In this document: piece by piece, positions 31,197 to 41,754 of the stretch
Layout of the letters: the number at the start of each line of letters is the position of its first letter
How positions within the stretch are numbered: the stretch's first letter is position 1
Source of the DNA: Bartonella sp. B1099
Lineage (GTDB): Bacteria > Pseudomonadota > Alphaproteobacteria > Rhizobiales > Rhizobiaceae
Assembly: GCF_944801835.1 (NCBI RefSeq)
Contig: NZ_CALYLN010000001.1
Span: 208,501-272,500, forward strand
DNA length: 64,000 bases
Reading direction: 5' to 3'
Program-made: the position numbers and the translations under genes
Notes under the pieces: generated by a model
Seen by the model: the letters and a program-made list of their open reading frames with translations, nothing else
Told to the model about the DNA's origin: nothing
Database searches by the model: none

Positions 31197-32367
31197 TACC
31201 GTGGATGAAAAAAACATTAATGATCGCGATACCATAAAAAATGCTCAAGGAAAAAGTCAACAAAGCAATGTAGGCAAAGCCATTGCTCTTATTATTCTTT
31301 TCAGTGTCTGTCTTTATTTAGCCTATTCCACACTTGTCACAGACAAAAAACAACCAACAGAGAAAAAACAATCGATTGAGTCTTTAAAAGAAGGAAAAGT
31401 TATCAAACAAACAGAACTTTTCCGTCCTGCAAAGCCTACCCCTTCTTCCCCTGAACAGGCGCACCGAAAGAACGCTTTGTTACCCAAAGTCGAGCTCCCA
31501 ACACCCAACATCAATCAATTAAATTCTGATGATCCTCTGTTGGAAGCTGCACAACGTGCTCCCGTATTAGCTTATACGAATGCACAACAAGGCAAAACAG
31601 ATTCACAAACCAATAACAGCGCTTTGCCTCACCAACTAGAAAGCAAGCCTGATGAAACAACACAACGCTTTAATCATCTTCTCAAACCCACGGTTCTTGA
31701 AGGGATTCGTGCTTCAACCCTTGGCAATCGAAATTATATCATCACAATGGGAACTTCTATCCCTTGTATCTTAGAAACAGCCATCAATAGCGATCAACAA
31801 GGTTTTGCCAGTTGTATCATCTCCAGAGATATTTTATCCGACAATGGTCGTGTTGTGCTTCTTGATAAAGGTACTCAAATTGTTGGTGAATATCGCGCTG
31901 GATTGAAAAAAGGCCAAAAACGTCTCTTTGTGTTATGGAATAGAGCAAAAACCCCCAATGGTATCATTATATCCTTAGCTTCACCGGCAACAGACAGTTT
32001 AGGACGCTCTGGAATTGATGGTGATATTGATAATCATTGGTTAGAGAGGATTGGCTCTGCACTTCTTGTATCCCTGATAAAAGATGTAACAAGCTATACC
32101 AATAAACGTTTATCAAAAAAACAAGAAAAAGAAGAGACTGAAACAATCTCTTCCGGACAGAACATCGCAAATATTATTGTCGAAAATTACGCCAATATTC
32201 CTCCAACCTTATCTAAAAATCAAGGAGAAATAGTGAATGTTTTTGTTGCCCGCGATTTAGATTTTTCTGGCGTTTATAAACTGAACGTCATCGAAAACAA
32301 AAAACAGATTATCAATCGAGCTGTTTCAAAAAACTTTTACAAAAATTCTGCGATACCTTTAGAATGA
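31189..32367 (+). CDS. virB10: VirB10 core-complex scaffold
   Basis: 392 residues. The cytoplasmic tail (1-27) is followed by one membrane helix (~28-46), a hydrophilic linker with Pro/Gln, and the C-terminal TrbI domain (RAKTPNGIIISLASPATDSL and the antenna region) that lines the outer-membrane pore. It senses ATPase energy and spans both membranes. It overlaps virB11 by four bases. Confidence 0.94.
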
Positions 32368-33434
32368 ACCAAACCTTACACACCATGAGCGATGAAACCG
32401 TCGCGATTGTTCTAACAAAACTTGAACCGATCAGTGTTTTTTTGAAAGATGAGAGTCTTTTCGAAATTGTGATCAATCGTCCCTATCAAGTAATGACGGA
32501 AGGGATTGATGGATGGAAAACAATAGAAGCACCGGCTCTCTCTTTTAATGAGCTTATGGGGATCGCGAAAGTTGTCGCGTCCTATTCCAAGCAAAATATA
32601 TCAGATAAGAATCCAATATTATCCGCGACTCTGCCAGGTAATGAGCGCATTCAAATTGTCATTCCACCAGCTGTCGAAAAAGACACGATTAGTATGACCA
32701 TTCGTAAACCATCATCACAGAGTTTTTCTCTCGAAGAACTAGCGAATAAAGGTCTTTTTTCACACTGTGAGCAGGTTTCTTTCACACCATTGAATGATTA
32801 TCATTCTCGTTTTAATGAACTCAAAGTCATTGAGTATAACTTAGCCAATGCCTACTGCGATAAAGACTTTGTTTCCTTTTTAAATCAAGCTGTAAAATGC
32901 CAAAAAAATATTTTGATTGCGGGAAAAACCGGTTCGGGGAAAACAACATTATCAAAAGCATTAATCGCCAAAATTCCTCAAGACGAGCGTATTATCACCA
33001 TTGAAGACACCCAAGAATTAGTAATCCCACACCCTAATCATGTCTCGATGATCTATTCAAAAGATGGACAAGGCTTAGCTTCTGTTGGCCCCAAGGAATT
33101 GCTTGAATCATCTTTACGAATGCGTCCTGATCGTATTCTTTTGCAGGAACTTCGAGATGGTACAGCCTTTTATTATATCCGCAATGTCAATTCGGGCCAC
33201 CCAGGTTCCATTACGACGGTCCATGCCTCAACAGCCCTTGCTGCCTTTGAGCAAATGACCCTTTTAGTCAAAGAAAGTGAAGGAGGGGGTGATTTAGAGC
33301 GTGATGATATTCGCGGTTTATTGATTTCAATGATTGATATCATCATCCAATGCAAACGGGTTGAAGGGAAATTTAAGGTCACAGAAATTTATTATGATCC
33401 CTTCAAACAACGGAACATCTTTGGCGGGGACTAG
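32364..33434 (+). CDS. virB11: VirB11 hexameric ATPase
   Basis: 356 residues of the PulE/VirB11 ATPase family. Walker A AGKTGSGKTT is at ~185-195, the Asp box is DERIITIEDTQEL, and Walker B lies in RPDRILLQELRDG, followed by the His box G-H-P-G-S. It energises pilus assembly and substrate passage with VirB4 and VirD4. Last of the overlapping virB genes; 80 bases separate it from the antitoxin. Confidence 0.95.
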   Translation: MNQTLHTMSDETVAIVLTKLEPISVFLKDESLFEIVINRPYQVMTEGIDGWKTIEAPALSFNELMGIAKVVASYSKQNISDKNPILSATLPGNERIQIVIPPAVEKDTISMTIRKPSSQSFSLEELANKGLFSHCEQVSFTPLNDYHSRFNELKVIEYNLANAYCDKDFVSFLNQAVKCQKNILIAGKTGSGKTTLSKALIAKIPQDERIITIEDTQELVIPHPNHVSMIYSKDGQGLASVGPKELLESSLRMRPDRILLQELRDGTAFYYIRNVNSGHPGSITTVHASTALAAFEQMTLLVKESEGGGDLERDDIRGLLISMIDIIIQCKRVEGKFKVTEIYYDPFKQRNIFGGD

Positions 33435-33514
33435 AATAAGATCACATCGGTTGAAGGCTCTTTTAAAGCAACGATTGAACATACATCGCCCATAAAAGGA
33501 AAAAGGAAAAATGC

Positions 33515-33730
33515 ATGAAAAGCAAAACAACAGGAAACAAAGAAAACCTTTTATCGATGACAGCGGAAGAATTAAAACAACGCCGCCAAGCCGTTGATGC
33601 CGCCATCAACACCCATACAATAGAAGGGATAAAGCTTCATTCCACAACGCTAAAAATTTTAGAAGAATACGCAAGGGGAAATATTTCACTCGAAGAATTT
33701 AATACGCTTATGGAAAACGCGCCACTATAA
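33515..33730 (+). CDS. biaA: Class I Fic antitoxin (VbhA/BiaA-like)
   Basis: 71 residues. The inhibitory helix carries the (S/T)xxxE(G/N) motif as T-H-T-I-E-G (residues ~33-38), then LEEYARGNISLEEF, the typical VbhA-like tail. In class I systems this glutamate blocks the ATP gamma-phosphate site of the partner FIC protein and so stops AMPylation inside the bacterium. It sits 11 bases upstream of bepA with its own AAGGAAA site, fitting an antitoxin made just before its toxin. Small size and context make the call firm. Confidence 0.88.
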   Translation: MKSKTTGNKENLLSMTAEELKQRRQAVDAAINTHTIEGIKLHSTTLKILEEYARGNISLEEFNTLMENAPL

Positions 33731-33741
33731 GGAGATTAACC

Positions 33742-35376
33742 ATGCCCAAAGCAAAAGCAAAAACAAAAAATATAAACACCCCTTCTCCCCATAATTATCT
33801 CTATCCTAAAACTGTTACGTTAAAAAATAAATATGGCACAAAGGACCTTGATACTTTTTTGAAAAAATGTTCGCATGACACAGCAAAGGCGATGATTAAT
33901 CTGCGCGAAGAGTCCTTACCAGAAAAGTTCGATAGCACCTATCTATGCCATATTCATAAAAAATTGTTTAGCAACACATTTGAGTGGGCTGGTTTGACTC
34001 GGAATATCCCCGTTACATTTTCAGATGGCACCACAGCCGTCATGCCCGAAATGAAAAGAACAGGCTGGGAAAATGCTTTTGCAATCGGAGATGAGATCCA
34101 AGAAGGTTTACAACAATTAGATCAAACGCTTGCCGAAAAAAACAATTTGCAAGGCTTATCGCGCGAAGAATTTAATTCTGAAGCAATAAACTTATTTAAC
34201 ACTCTCAACCAAATCCACCCATTCAGAGAAGGCAATGGACGCACACAACGGGCATTTTTTGAAAATCTCGCTCAAGCCGCAGGCCATCAACTTGAATTTT
34301 CGCTTGTCACAAAAGAACGCATGCTTCTTGCCAGTGTTGCAGTAGCAGAAAAGGGTGATCTAGAACCGATGCAACACCTGTTTGAAGATATTTCCAATCC
34401 AGAAAAGGCATGTCTTTTAAAAGAATTCATGGATAACATGAAAAACAGCGGACGCAACGTGAATGATCGTCCTGTTATGGTTGTAAAAGAAGGTGAAACT
34501 TACACGGGCATGTATAGAGGTGCTGGCCTTAACAGCTTTGCCTTCAATGTGAAAGGAGCTTACATCATCGGAAATAAAGAACATCTCACACCAGAACAAC
34601 TCAAAACATTAAAACCCGGTGATAGATTTACCTTCACCGTTCCACAAACACAAGAGTTAAAAGGCATTCTCATTCCTGAAGAGAAATTAGCCCCTTTGAC
34701 AAAAAGTGAAAAGGCTGAAAGGGTTGCAGAAGATGCCTGTGTTCAAACAGCACGAAACCAAATTCATCAGTTGGCAAAAATTGTTTATGGCAACGCAAAA
34801 ACATTAGACAAACAAATGGTCGAGATTATTAAAAAACCAAGCTTAGGTCAACAGCTTGCCAACCAGATTGAAAAGGCACCAGACTCTGTTGCTCATCTTG
34901 CAGGTTTTGATTTATGTGGGCTCCAAAATCAAGCACGTGCAAACGCTAAAAACCATGTTGATCTCCTCTGTACTGCTGTTGCAAATTTCGCTCATGCTGT
35001 AAAACATGCGGAGAAGGAAATTACTCAAGAACATACGGCAGAACAAAAGCGCTGTGCAAAAACAGTAGAAATGCCAAGTAAAAGCTTGCAAGATCTTTTT
35101 GCCTTGCCAAAAGAATTACAGCAAGAAGCTTTAGCAAAAAATCCTGGACTTCAAAAAGAGCTGACCAATCTTGTAAAAAACATCAATAGTCGTCTTTCCG
35201 CAACTGAACATAAAGCTGTCAAAAATAATAATTATGAAACATTGGCTCAAAGCATTGGTGTCTCAGAAAATAAAGCCAAGCAAATTACACAAACCATTAA
35301 GCAAGTCCAAGAAGCACACCAACAAACTTGCACGCGTACAATCAACCGTTCAAATGTGCTCGCTATGGCCAGCTAA
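33742..35376 (+). CDS. bepA: BepA: FIC AMPylase effector with BID secretion domain
   Basis: 544 residues, the length of B. henselae BepA. The N-terminal FIC domain (~50-230) has the canonical motif HPFREGNGRTQR beginning at His159, so AMP transfer should be possible. An OB-like linker is followed by a BID domain (~330-440) and a basic tail ending S-N-V-L-A-M-A-S, which together form the VirD4-dependent translocation signal. In B. henselae the BepA BID domain raises cAMP and protects endothelial cells from apoptosis. An AAGGAG site precedes the ATG. It lies between biaA and virD4 as in other lineage-4 genomes. Confidence 0.93.
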   Translation: MPKAKAKTKNINTPSPHNYLYPKTVTLKNKYGTKDLDTFLKKCSHDTAKAMINLREESLPEKFDSTYLCHIHKKLFSNTFEWAGLTRNIPVTFSDGTTAVMPEMKRTGWENAFAIGDEIQEGLQQLDQTLAEKNNLQGLSREEFNSEAINLFNTLNQIHPFREGNGRTQRAFFENLAQAAGHQLEFSLVTKERMLLASVAVAEKGDLEPMQHLFEDISNPEKACLLKEFMDNMKNSGRNVNDRPVMVVKEGETYTGMYRGAGLNSFAFNVKGAYIIGNKEHLTPEQLKTLKPGDRFTFTVPQTQELKGILIPEEKLAPLTKSEKAERVAEDACVQTARNQIHQLAKIVYGNAKTLDKQMVEIIKKPSLGQQLANQIEKAPDSVAHLAGFDLCGLQNQARANAKNHVDLLCTAVANFAHAVKHAEKEITQEHTAEQKRCAKTVEMPSKSLQDLFALPKELQQEALAKNPGLQKELTNLVKNINSRLSATEHKAVKNNNYETLAQSIGVSENKAKQITQTIKQVQEAHQQTCTRTINRSNVLAMAS

Positions 35377-35524
35377 GAATGGATAAAACCTTCCTCTTTC
35401 ATGAAAAGAGCGCATAAACGAAAACGAGTTAGCGTTATCTTGCGCCTTTGCAAAAAAGAGTATTGCACCCCTGAAAAAAGAGCATTTCACAGCATATTCT
35501 AAAAAGAATTGAAAGTAATATACA

Positions 35525-37441
35525 ATGAAATATACCAAGACACAAATGGTCCTTATTTTAACCCCTATTGCTTTAGGTGCTTTAACGATATTTCTTGTCC
35601 CTCATTTTTTGTTGCTGTTAACAAATGGCCTTAAGAGCGATCAAATGTATTGGACCCTTCGTTCAGAGCCTTTATTAGTCTTAGCACTAACAGCTGCTGT
35701 TTCATTGTTGTATAGTCTCTCGCAAAAACTGCATTTGCGTAAAATCATCACTTTTGTTTCCTTGGTCTTTTTTGGCACCATTGCTCTTTACTATGTTGGG
35801 GGTGAACTAAAACGTTTAAGTCCCTATGTTGGCCAACAAGGAATAACGTGGAGCTATGCGCTTCAATTCATGGATCCCATGGTTATCTTTGGCATCATCA
35901 TTGGTGTTTTTTTTTCCATCATTCAATTCATCACAACCTCTCCCCCTAAAAATAGGGTCAAGCGTGCCAAAAAAGGTGTTTTTGGGGATGCCGCATGGAT
36001 GAATTTAAATGAAGCAGCAAAAATCTTTCCTGCCAATGGGCAAATTGTTGTGGGAGAAAGATACCGTGTTGATCAAGATAATGTGTGCAAAATTCCCTTT
36101 GCCCCTGGCAATAAAACAACATGGGGCAAGGGTGGAACAGCCCCTTTGCTCACCTTTAATCTCGATTTTGGTTCAACCCATATGATTTTTTTTGCTGGTT
36201 CTGGTGGTTATAAAACCACAAGTACAGTAGTTCCTACGTGTTTAACCTATCCAGGCTCTATTATTTGTCTTGATCCTTCAACAGAAGTTGCCCCAATGGT
36301 CAAATTTGCGCGTCAAAAAATGGGCAATAGAAATGTTATTGTTCTCGATCCTAATTCACTTTTAACAAAAAATTTTAATGTTATCGATTGGCTTTTAGAT
36401 GACAGCGTCCCACGCACACAACGTGAAGCGAATATTGTAAGCTTTTCCAAACTGCTTCTTACAGATAAAAAATCCGACAATTCTTCAGCGGAATATTTCT
36501 CGACACAAGCCCATAATCTTTTAACGGCTCTTCTTGCTCATGTTATATTTTCTGATGAATATGAGGACGATGAGCGCAATTTAAAAACATTGCGTGGCAT
36601 TCTCTCACAATCAGAAACAGCGGTTGTCAATCAATTACGCATGATTCAAGAAACCACCCCTTCTCCTTTTATTCGCGAAATGGTGGGGATTTTTACAGAA
36701 ATGGCAGAACAAACCTTTTCAGGCGTTTATACAACCGCCTCAAAAGATACCCAATGGCTTTCTTTGTCCAATTACGCAAATCTTGTCTGCGGCGATGATT
36801 TTTCCTCCTCAGATATCACAGATGGCAATACAGATGTTTTTCTCAATCTCCCCGCCAGCATTTTAAACAGTTATCCAGCAATCGGACGTGTGATTATTGG
36901 TGCCTTTCTCAATGCCATGGTCACAGCAGATGGTAAGTATAAAAAGCGTGTTTTATTTGTCTTAGATGAAGTTGATCTTTTAGGCTATATGAATATTTTA
37001 GAAGAAGCACGTGATCGTGGACGAAAATACGGAACATCCTTGATGCTCTTTTATCAATCTTCTGGTCAGTTGGTCAATCACTTTGGAGAAGCAGGAGCAC
37101 GTTCATGGTTTGAAAGCTGCTCCTTTGTCAGCTATGCTGCCATTAAAGACCTTCAAACAGCGAAAGACATTTCAGAACGCTGTGGTCAAATGACCGTTGA
37201 AGTCACCGGAACGAACAAATCAAGAGGTTTATCTTTAGGAAAGAGTTCTTACAACATCAATTACCAACAAAGAGCTCTTATTTTACCCCACGAAGTTATT
37301 CAAGAAATGCGTCAAGATGAACAAATTATTCTTATGCAAGGGCAACCCCCTCTGCGATGTGGTCGTGCCATCTATTTCAGAAGAAAAGAAATGCTAGCCG
37401 CAGCGGCAAAAAACCGCTTTGCCCCACAAAAGAAAAACTAA
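35525..37441 (+). CDS. virD4: VirD4 coupling protein
   Basis: 638 residues. Membrane helices lie at ~10-30, ~50-75, ~77-92 and ~118-140 before the cytoplasmic ATPase domain. The Walker A-type loop is FAGSGGYKTTST (~residue 225) and Walker B is VLFVLDEVDLLG (~478). The TraG/VirD4 family recruits substrates, here Bep proteins through their BID domains, to the channel. It has its own 148-bp upstream gap after bepA. Confidence 0.95.
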   Translation: MKYTKTQMVLILTPIALGALTIFLVPHFLLLLTNGLKSDQMYWTLRSEPLLVLALTAAVSLLYSLSQKLHLRKIITFVSLVFFGTIALYYVGGELKRLSPYVGQQGITWSYALQFMDPMVIFGIIIGVFFSIIQFITTSPPKNRVKRAKKGVFGDAAWMNLNEAAKIFPANGQIVVGERYRVDQDNVCKIPFAPGNKTTWGKGGTAPLLTFNLDFGSTHMIFFAGSGGYKTTSTVVPTCLTYPGSIICLDPSTEVAPMVKFARQKMGNRNVIVLDPNSLLTKNFNVIDWLLDDSVPRTQREANIVSFSKLLLTDKKSDNSSAEYFSTQAHNLLTALLAHVIFSDEYEDDERNLKTLRGILSQSETAVVNQLRMIQETTPSPFIREMVGIFTEMAEQTFSGVYTTASKDTQWLSLSNYANLVCGDDFSSSDITDGNTDVFLNLPASILNSYPAIGRVIIGAFLNAMVTADGKYKKRVLFVLDEVDLLGYMNILEEARDRGRKYGTSLMLFYQSSGQLVNHFGEAGARSWFESCSFVSYAAIKDLQTAKDISERCGQMTVEVTGTNKSRGLSLGKSSYNINYQQRALILPHEVIQEMRQDEQIILMQGQPPLRCGRAIYFRRKEMLAAAAKNRFAPQKKN

Positions 37442-38606
37442 CCTTCATCAATGAGATACTGAAAGAAAAATAACAACAAAAAGTATACATTGCTGTTTTT
37501 TTTAAAGCCTACGAACAAAAAAACTCCCCGCTACCATACAAGAAAAACAGGGTCAAAAAGCCCGTGATTTTTCTTTTTTATATTTTCCCCTTTCTATTTT
37601 GCGTATCATTTTACCAGCGCCCATGATCTTTAAATTTTTATAAAAAACGCCCATCCCCCAACCAAGAGCAATACCCAAAACACCCCAAAATCCAAGGTTT
37701 GATCCGCAATATTTTAGCGCTAGCAAAGTGTGTAATGGTCCCCGCTTCTTTATGAAACGTAAAAAATAAAGCTTAAAAATGGAAGCACTCAACAGATTTT
37801 ACACACTTTATGGAGGCTTTCCCGTTGTACCCTTCACGAGCCACCATTGCTAAATGGATAAATGATTTCTCTTTAAAACAAACTTGAGAAGATGCACCAC
37901 AATGGTGTTCTATTTTACGTAAAGGACGTACCTTCCATGAAAGAACATAATAAACAAAAGATTTCCCTTTGAGACAAGAGCTCTCCCCCCACAATAAGCA
38001 TTGATTTTTTCCTAAAAACATTCAGGAGATACACCAAAATGAATAAATCATTCTTATAGAAGCTTCCCCCCCCTTTACGATATCATAATGTGTTCTATTT
38101 TAACAACTAAGCGCTGAAAAAGCACCTTTCTTTCTCACCACAGAAAGTTTTTTCCCTCTTATGGATCTTAAAGGAGCACAATACAATAAGAGTAACAAGA
38201 CCAAGTAAAAAACATTTTGTTTTAAATATAGACCAACAAGATGTTCACAGAGACCAAGAAGAAAAATATTATGGAGTAAAATTCTTGATGACTGCTTTTA
38301 TTCATAAACTTCCCAATCTAAGTGCTGTATATGAAAAGTCTCAAAGCCATCCGATCACCAAGAGCAATTCTCTCCGCCATATCCGCGTCCTTCATCAAAG
38401 CGCTTTTGCAAACAACTTTACTAAAAGCAAAACAGCAAAAATCTTAAACAATATTTTTCTTTTTAGCTTCTTTCCCTTACCTCAAAGAGGGAAGAGTACT
38501 TTCTCTCATAACACTCAAAATCTCAAAAGAATACGCGATGGGGGACTTTCAACATGACCCGCGTTTAAGGGCGCGTATCAATTACTACTTTCTCAGGAGA
38601 GACGAT
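37442..38606. other. Gap between virD4 and bepC
   Basis: About 1.2 kb with no intact gene, at the place where bepB lies in B. henselae. 37808-37890 matches the dispersed repeat at 21574-21650. On the minus strand 37553-37792 reads as a hydrophobic, Gly-rich segment then a basic tail, possibly the end of a lost membrane protein. A 90-codon plus-strand frame at 38285 is not recognisable. I see no FIC or BID fragment. Confidence 0.5.
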
Positions 38607-40205
38607 ATGTTAGAGCAAAATTACCTCTATAAAGGAACTTCAACACTCAAAAATAAATATGGCATCAAAAACCCCCAAAAACTGTATGAACGCAGCGCCC
38701 ATGACAGCGCAAAAGAGGCTGTTAATTTTCGTCATGCCCCCCCACCCCAACAGTTTGATACCGCGTATCTCAAATTAATCCACTGGAGCTTGTTCTACAA
38801 AACTTTTGAATGGGCAGGTCAGACCCGCGATACATCCTTTAAATTTGAAGATGGCACCTCCGCCCATATGCCAGCGATGCGCCCCAAAGGCTATGAAGTT
38901 CCTTTTGCCATCGGTCCACAGATAAAAAAAGAGCTCAAACAACTGGAAAGAACACTGAGAGAGAAGAACAATTTACAAGGCTTATCACGCCAAGAGTTTG
39001 CTGAAAGTGCCGCTGAAGTTTTTATGGCGCTCGAGCACGCACACCCTTTCCGAAAAGGCAATGGACGCGTCAATCGAATGTTTATGGAAAAACTTGGACA
39101 AGCAGCAGGCCATACCATTGACTTTTCGTTCATCACAAAAGGACGCATGACAGCAGCTTGTATTGAAGCCATGCAATATGGCAATCCTCAACCGATGAAA
39201 GATCTTTTTGAAGATGTTACCCATCCGCAAAAATCTCTTGTTTTAAAAGAATTTATCTCTCAAATGCGAGAAGCTAAACTGGATGAAATTAACAATCGCG
39301 TTGTTGTTGCAGCAAAAGAAGGTGTTTCCTATGACGGCATCTTTAGAGGCACTTCAGCAGAAGGTTTTGTCATGGAAGTCGGAGGGGGATTCGTCGTGGG
39401 CCACAAAGATGATCTTCCCCCAGAACAAATCAAAACGTTACAGAACGGCGACCGCCTCTGCTTTCAAAAAACCAACGTTCAAAGTGTAAAAGAAACCCTC
39501 ATTCCACAAGAAACCTTAGCTCCTCTCACAAACGACGAGTTATTTGCAAGAGTTTCAAATGACACTTATGTTGAAGCAAGCCGAAAAGAGGTCGAAGACC
39601 TATCAAGGATTGTTTATGGTAAAGCCCAAGCCTTAAAGACAAAACTAGATATCATAACGGCAGCTCCAAACTTAGGAAATCAATTTGCTGATGAAATTTT
39701 AGAAAACCCTCAATCCGTTTCTAAACTTTCAGGGAGAAAAATCCTTGATATGAAAAGTCCAAGTTGCAGACATGCCGAACAGACCGTTCCACAACTCAGC
39801 CAAGCTCTTAAAAATTATGGTGCCATAACAAAACAAACAAAAGATGAAGTTTTAAAACAACACCAAAGAGAACAAAAACGCCTAAGCCACATAATTGAAA
39901 AACCTGGAAAAAATTTACAAAACCTTTTTGCCTTACCAGAAGAACGACAAAGGGAAGCTTTATTGCATTCTCCTGCACTCCGACAAGAACTCCATACCTT
40001 TTCACGCCAATTACACAATCGTCTCTCCTCAGAAGATCGTAAAGCCATACAAGAAAAAGATCATCCAAGATTGGCTTGCCTCCTTGGAACATCGGAAAGC
40101 AAAGCCAAAGAAATTGCACAGGCTGTCAAGAACACCAAAGACGTCCAATGTCAAGCCCGCAGCTTGAAAGTTAGCCGTTCCTCATCACTGGCTCTGACTG
40201 GCTAA
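38607..40205 (+). CDS. bepC: BepC: FIC-BID effector with lysine FIC motif
   Basis: 532 residues from ATG 38607 (M-L-E-Q-N-Y-L-Y), which follows CAGGAGAGACGAT; the open frame begins 23 codons earlier, but that part lies in the leader. The FIC domain motif is HPFRKGNGRVNR starting at His146: lysine replaces the Asp/Glu that binds Mg-ATP, the hallmark of BepC, so classical AMPylation is unlikely. A BID domain (~345-445) and basic tail follow. BepC proteins bind GEF-H1 via the FIC domain and drive stress-fibre formation. No antitoxin precedes it, consistent with lost AMPylation. Confidence 0.93.
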   Translation: MLEQNYLYKGTSTLKNKYGIKNPQKLYERSAHDSAKEAVNFRHAPPPQQFDTAYLKLIHWSLFYKTFEWAGQTRDTSFKFEDGTSAHMPAMRPKGYEVPFAIGPQIKKELKQLERTLREKNNLQGLSRQEFAESAAEVFMALEHAHPFRKGNGRVNRMFMEKLGQAAGHTIDFSFITKGRMTAACIEAMQYGNPQPMKDLFEDVTHPQKSLVLKEFISQMREAKLDEINNRVVVAAKEGVSYDGIFRGTSAEGFVMEVGGGFVVGHKDDLPPEQIKTLQNGDRLCFQKTNVQSVKETLIPQETLAPLTNDELFARVSNDTYVEASRKEVEDLSRIVYGKAQALKTKLDIITAAPNLGNQFADEILENPQSVSKLSGRKILDMKSPSCRHAEQTVPQLSQALKNYGAITKQTKDEVLKQHQREQKRLSHIIEKPGKNLQNLFALPEERQREALLHSPALRQELHTFSRQLHNRLSSEDRKAIQEKDHPRLACLLGTSESKAKEIAQAVKNTKDVQCQARSLKVSRSSSLALTG

Positions 40206-40269
40206 AAGATGCTATCTTTTGTCTTCCAACGGAAATCTTGACGCCAACCCTCATCGTGATTACGCTCAC

Positions 40270-40509
40270 GAATTGTTTTAGAATATTACAAAAAATAGTC
40301 CCCAAAATGAATCCTGTAATTTATTATAACTTATTGATAAAATTTCACAAAAAAACTGTATTAAAGACATAAATCTCCATTAAACTAGGGGCGAATAGCG
40401 CGAAATCTTTGGAAAGCATTCAATTTGATATCTTCATTTGCTTTAGATTTATCAAAAAAGTGGGGAATGCACCAAAGAGGTTTTCTAAAAATATTGAAAG
40501 GAAACAGCC
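40270..40509 (+). promoter_or_regulatory. Conserved bep leader, copy 1
   Basis: 240-bp leader of the first tyrosine-motif effector, nearly identical to 41755-41997 and 42921-43178. It holds a promoter-like pair TTGATA (40334-40339) and TGTATT (40357-40362) spaced by 17 bases. All copies share the block AATAGCGC(A/G)...CTTTGGA further down and GAAAGGAAAC just before the ATG. Confidence 0.75.
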
Positions 40510-41655
40510 ATGAAAAAAAGCCACCCACACCAAGAATCTCAAACCCCAGAAACCCAGAAGCCAGAGCCTCTCTACGCGACAGTGAATAAAAACAGAGGAA
40601 GAGGAAGTCCGCGCACCCCAAGCCCAGAAGACTTACAAGCAGCAAATAGAAGTCAACCAACCCTCCAAGAAGATTCCCCCTACAACACACCAAGAACGGA
40701 AGCAGCTGGATATGATACCTCCCCTTCTCAACGACCACAAGAAACTGTCTATGCCCCCCAAAATCCACTGGGAGGAACGATCTATGCACCCCAATACCCA
40801 TTAGGATCCACCCATGCAGCCGTTGGAAGGGGATCGCGTACCCCCTCCCCCGACAAACTCGTAGATCCCTATGCAGTCGTTAATCTAGCGACGGGTGAAA
40901 CAGAGTTCCAAGAACGAAGAAACCCCCTCTATGACTCACCAAGCGGAAGCAATCAAGATCTGCGCCATCCCCCAAGACCAGAAGAACATCTCTATGCAGA
41001 AATTGATCCGAGAACAGAAGTCAGACGCGCTCCCTATAAACCAGTAGAATCTGTCTATGCAACACTAGGCATGGGCGCTGAAGGTGGACAAGAATCCCAG
41101 AAACGGGAAAATCCCCTCTACGAAGGCGTTGGCAGAGCAACAACGCCCCCTCCCAGAACCCAAAAAGATGTGGTTATGACAAAGCTCTTACAACACACAG
41201 ACTTTCAATATGGTATAAGAGAAACCCAAGAGTGGTGTACAGTTGTTTATGGTAATCCACATGCCTTGAATCAGCAACTTTCTGAGATTCTTGAAAATCC
41301 TAAAGGGGCAGAAAAAGTCTTATGGAACCTTGCAGCCAATCCTGAAAGTGTTGGTAGGCTTGCAGGAAGCAAAGTCCTTGGTATAAAAAGCCCTGACCGC
41401 AAAGAGGCTGAAGACGGTTTTCGCCACCTTTGCTCAGCTCTTGAAAGACATATAGATAAGACAAAAAGGCTCCACAAAGACTTTACACGTGATCTGGAAA
41501 GAGGTCAAAAACACGAAAGCCCAGAAAGAAGCCCTGAACACAGACGTCACCATCACCACCATCGTCACGCCAGAGGGCAAGAACAAAATAGTCCAGAACA
41601 CAGCCCACAACGACAAAGAAAAACAGAGATTAAAGGAATGGCTCATGCCATGTAA
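40510..41655 (+). CDS. bepD: BID effector with tyrosine motifs (BepD-like)
   Basis: 381 residues without a FIC domain. The N-terminal half carries repeated tyrosine motifs: EPLYATVNK, ETVYAPQNP, GTIYAPQYP, DPYAVVNL, NPLYDSPSG, EHLYAEI, ESVYATL and NPLYEGV. These resemble EPIYA-type sites phosphorylated by host Src/Abl kinases. One BID domain covers ~220-325, then a His/Arg-rich basic tail ends M-A-H-A-M. BepD in B. henselae becomes tyrosine-phosphorylated in host cells. Promoter and leader are shared with the next two genes. The bepD name is by motif and position, with moderate certainty. Confidence 0.82.
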   Translation: MKKSHPHQESQTPETQKPEPLYATVNKNRGRGSPRTPSPEDLQAANRSQPTLQEDSPYNTPRTEAAGYDTSPSQRPQETVYAPQNPLGGTIYAPQYPLGSTHAAVGRGSRTPSPDKLVDPYAVVNLATGETEFQERRNPLYDSPSGSNQDLRHPPRPEEHLYAEIDPRTEVRRAPYKPVESVYATLGMGAEGGQESQKRENPLYEGVGRATTPPPRTQKDVVMTKLLQHTDFQYGIRETQEWCTVVYGNPHALNQQLSEILENPKGAEKVLWNLAANPESVGRLAGSKVLGIKSPDRKEAEDGFRHLCSALERHIDKTKRLHKDFTRDLERGQKHESPERSPEHRRHHHHHRHARGQEQNSPEHSPQRQRKTEIKGMAHAM

Positions 41656-41719
41656 GAGGGTATCAACATAAAAACAGATCAATTTTTGTTTTTCATATCA
41701 TCTCTTTTTCAGTGAAATT

Positions 41720-41754
41720 CTTGGCGCAAATTGTTTTATAGCGGTTGCGCCAAG
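41720..41754 (+). terminator. bep 3' inverted repeat, copy 1
   Basis: CTTGGCGCAA / TTGCGCCAAG, a ten-base perfect stem with a 15-base loop. The same stem follows the next two effectors, and a variant follows the last. It could terminate transcription or protect the mRNA 3' end; the T run is weak. Confidence 0.6.

Noticed and set aside
38161..38205. Short similarity of D-L-K-G-A-Q-Y-N-K-S-N-K to VirB4 P-L-K-G-M-E-Y-N-E-K-N-K
   Set aside because: Too short, no flanking similarity; could be chance.
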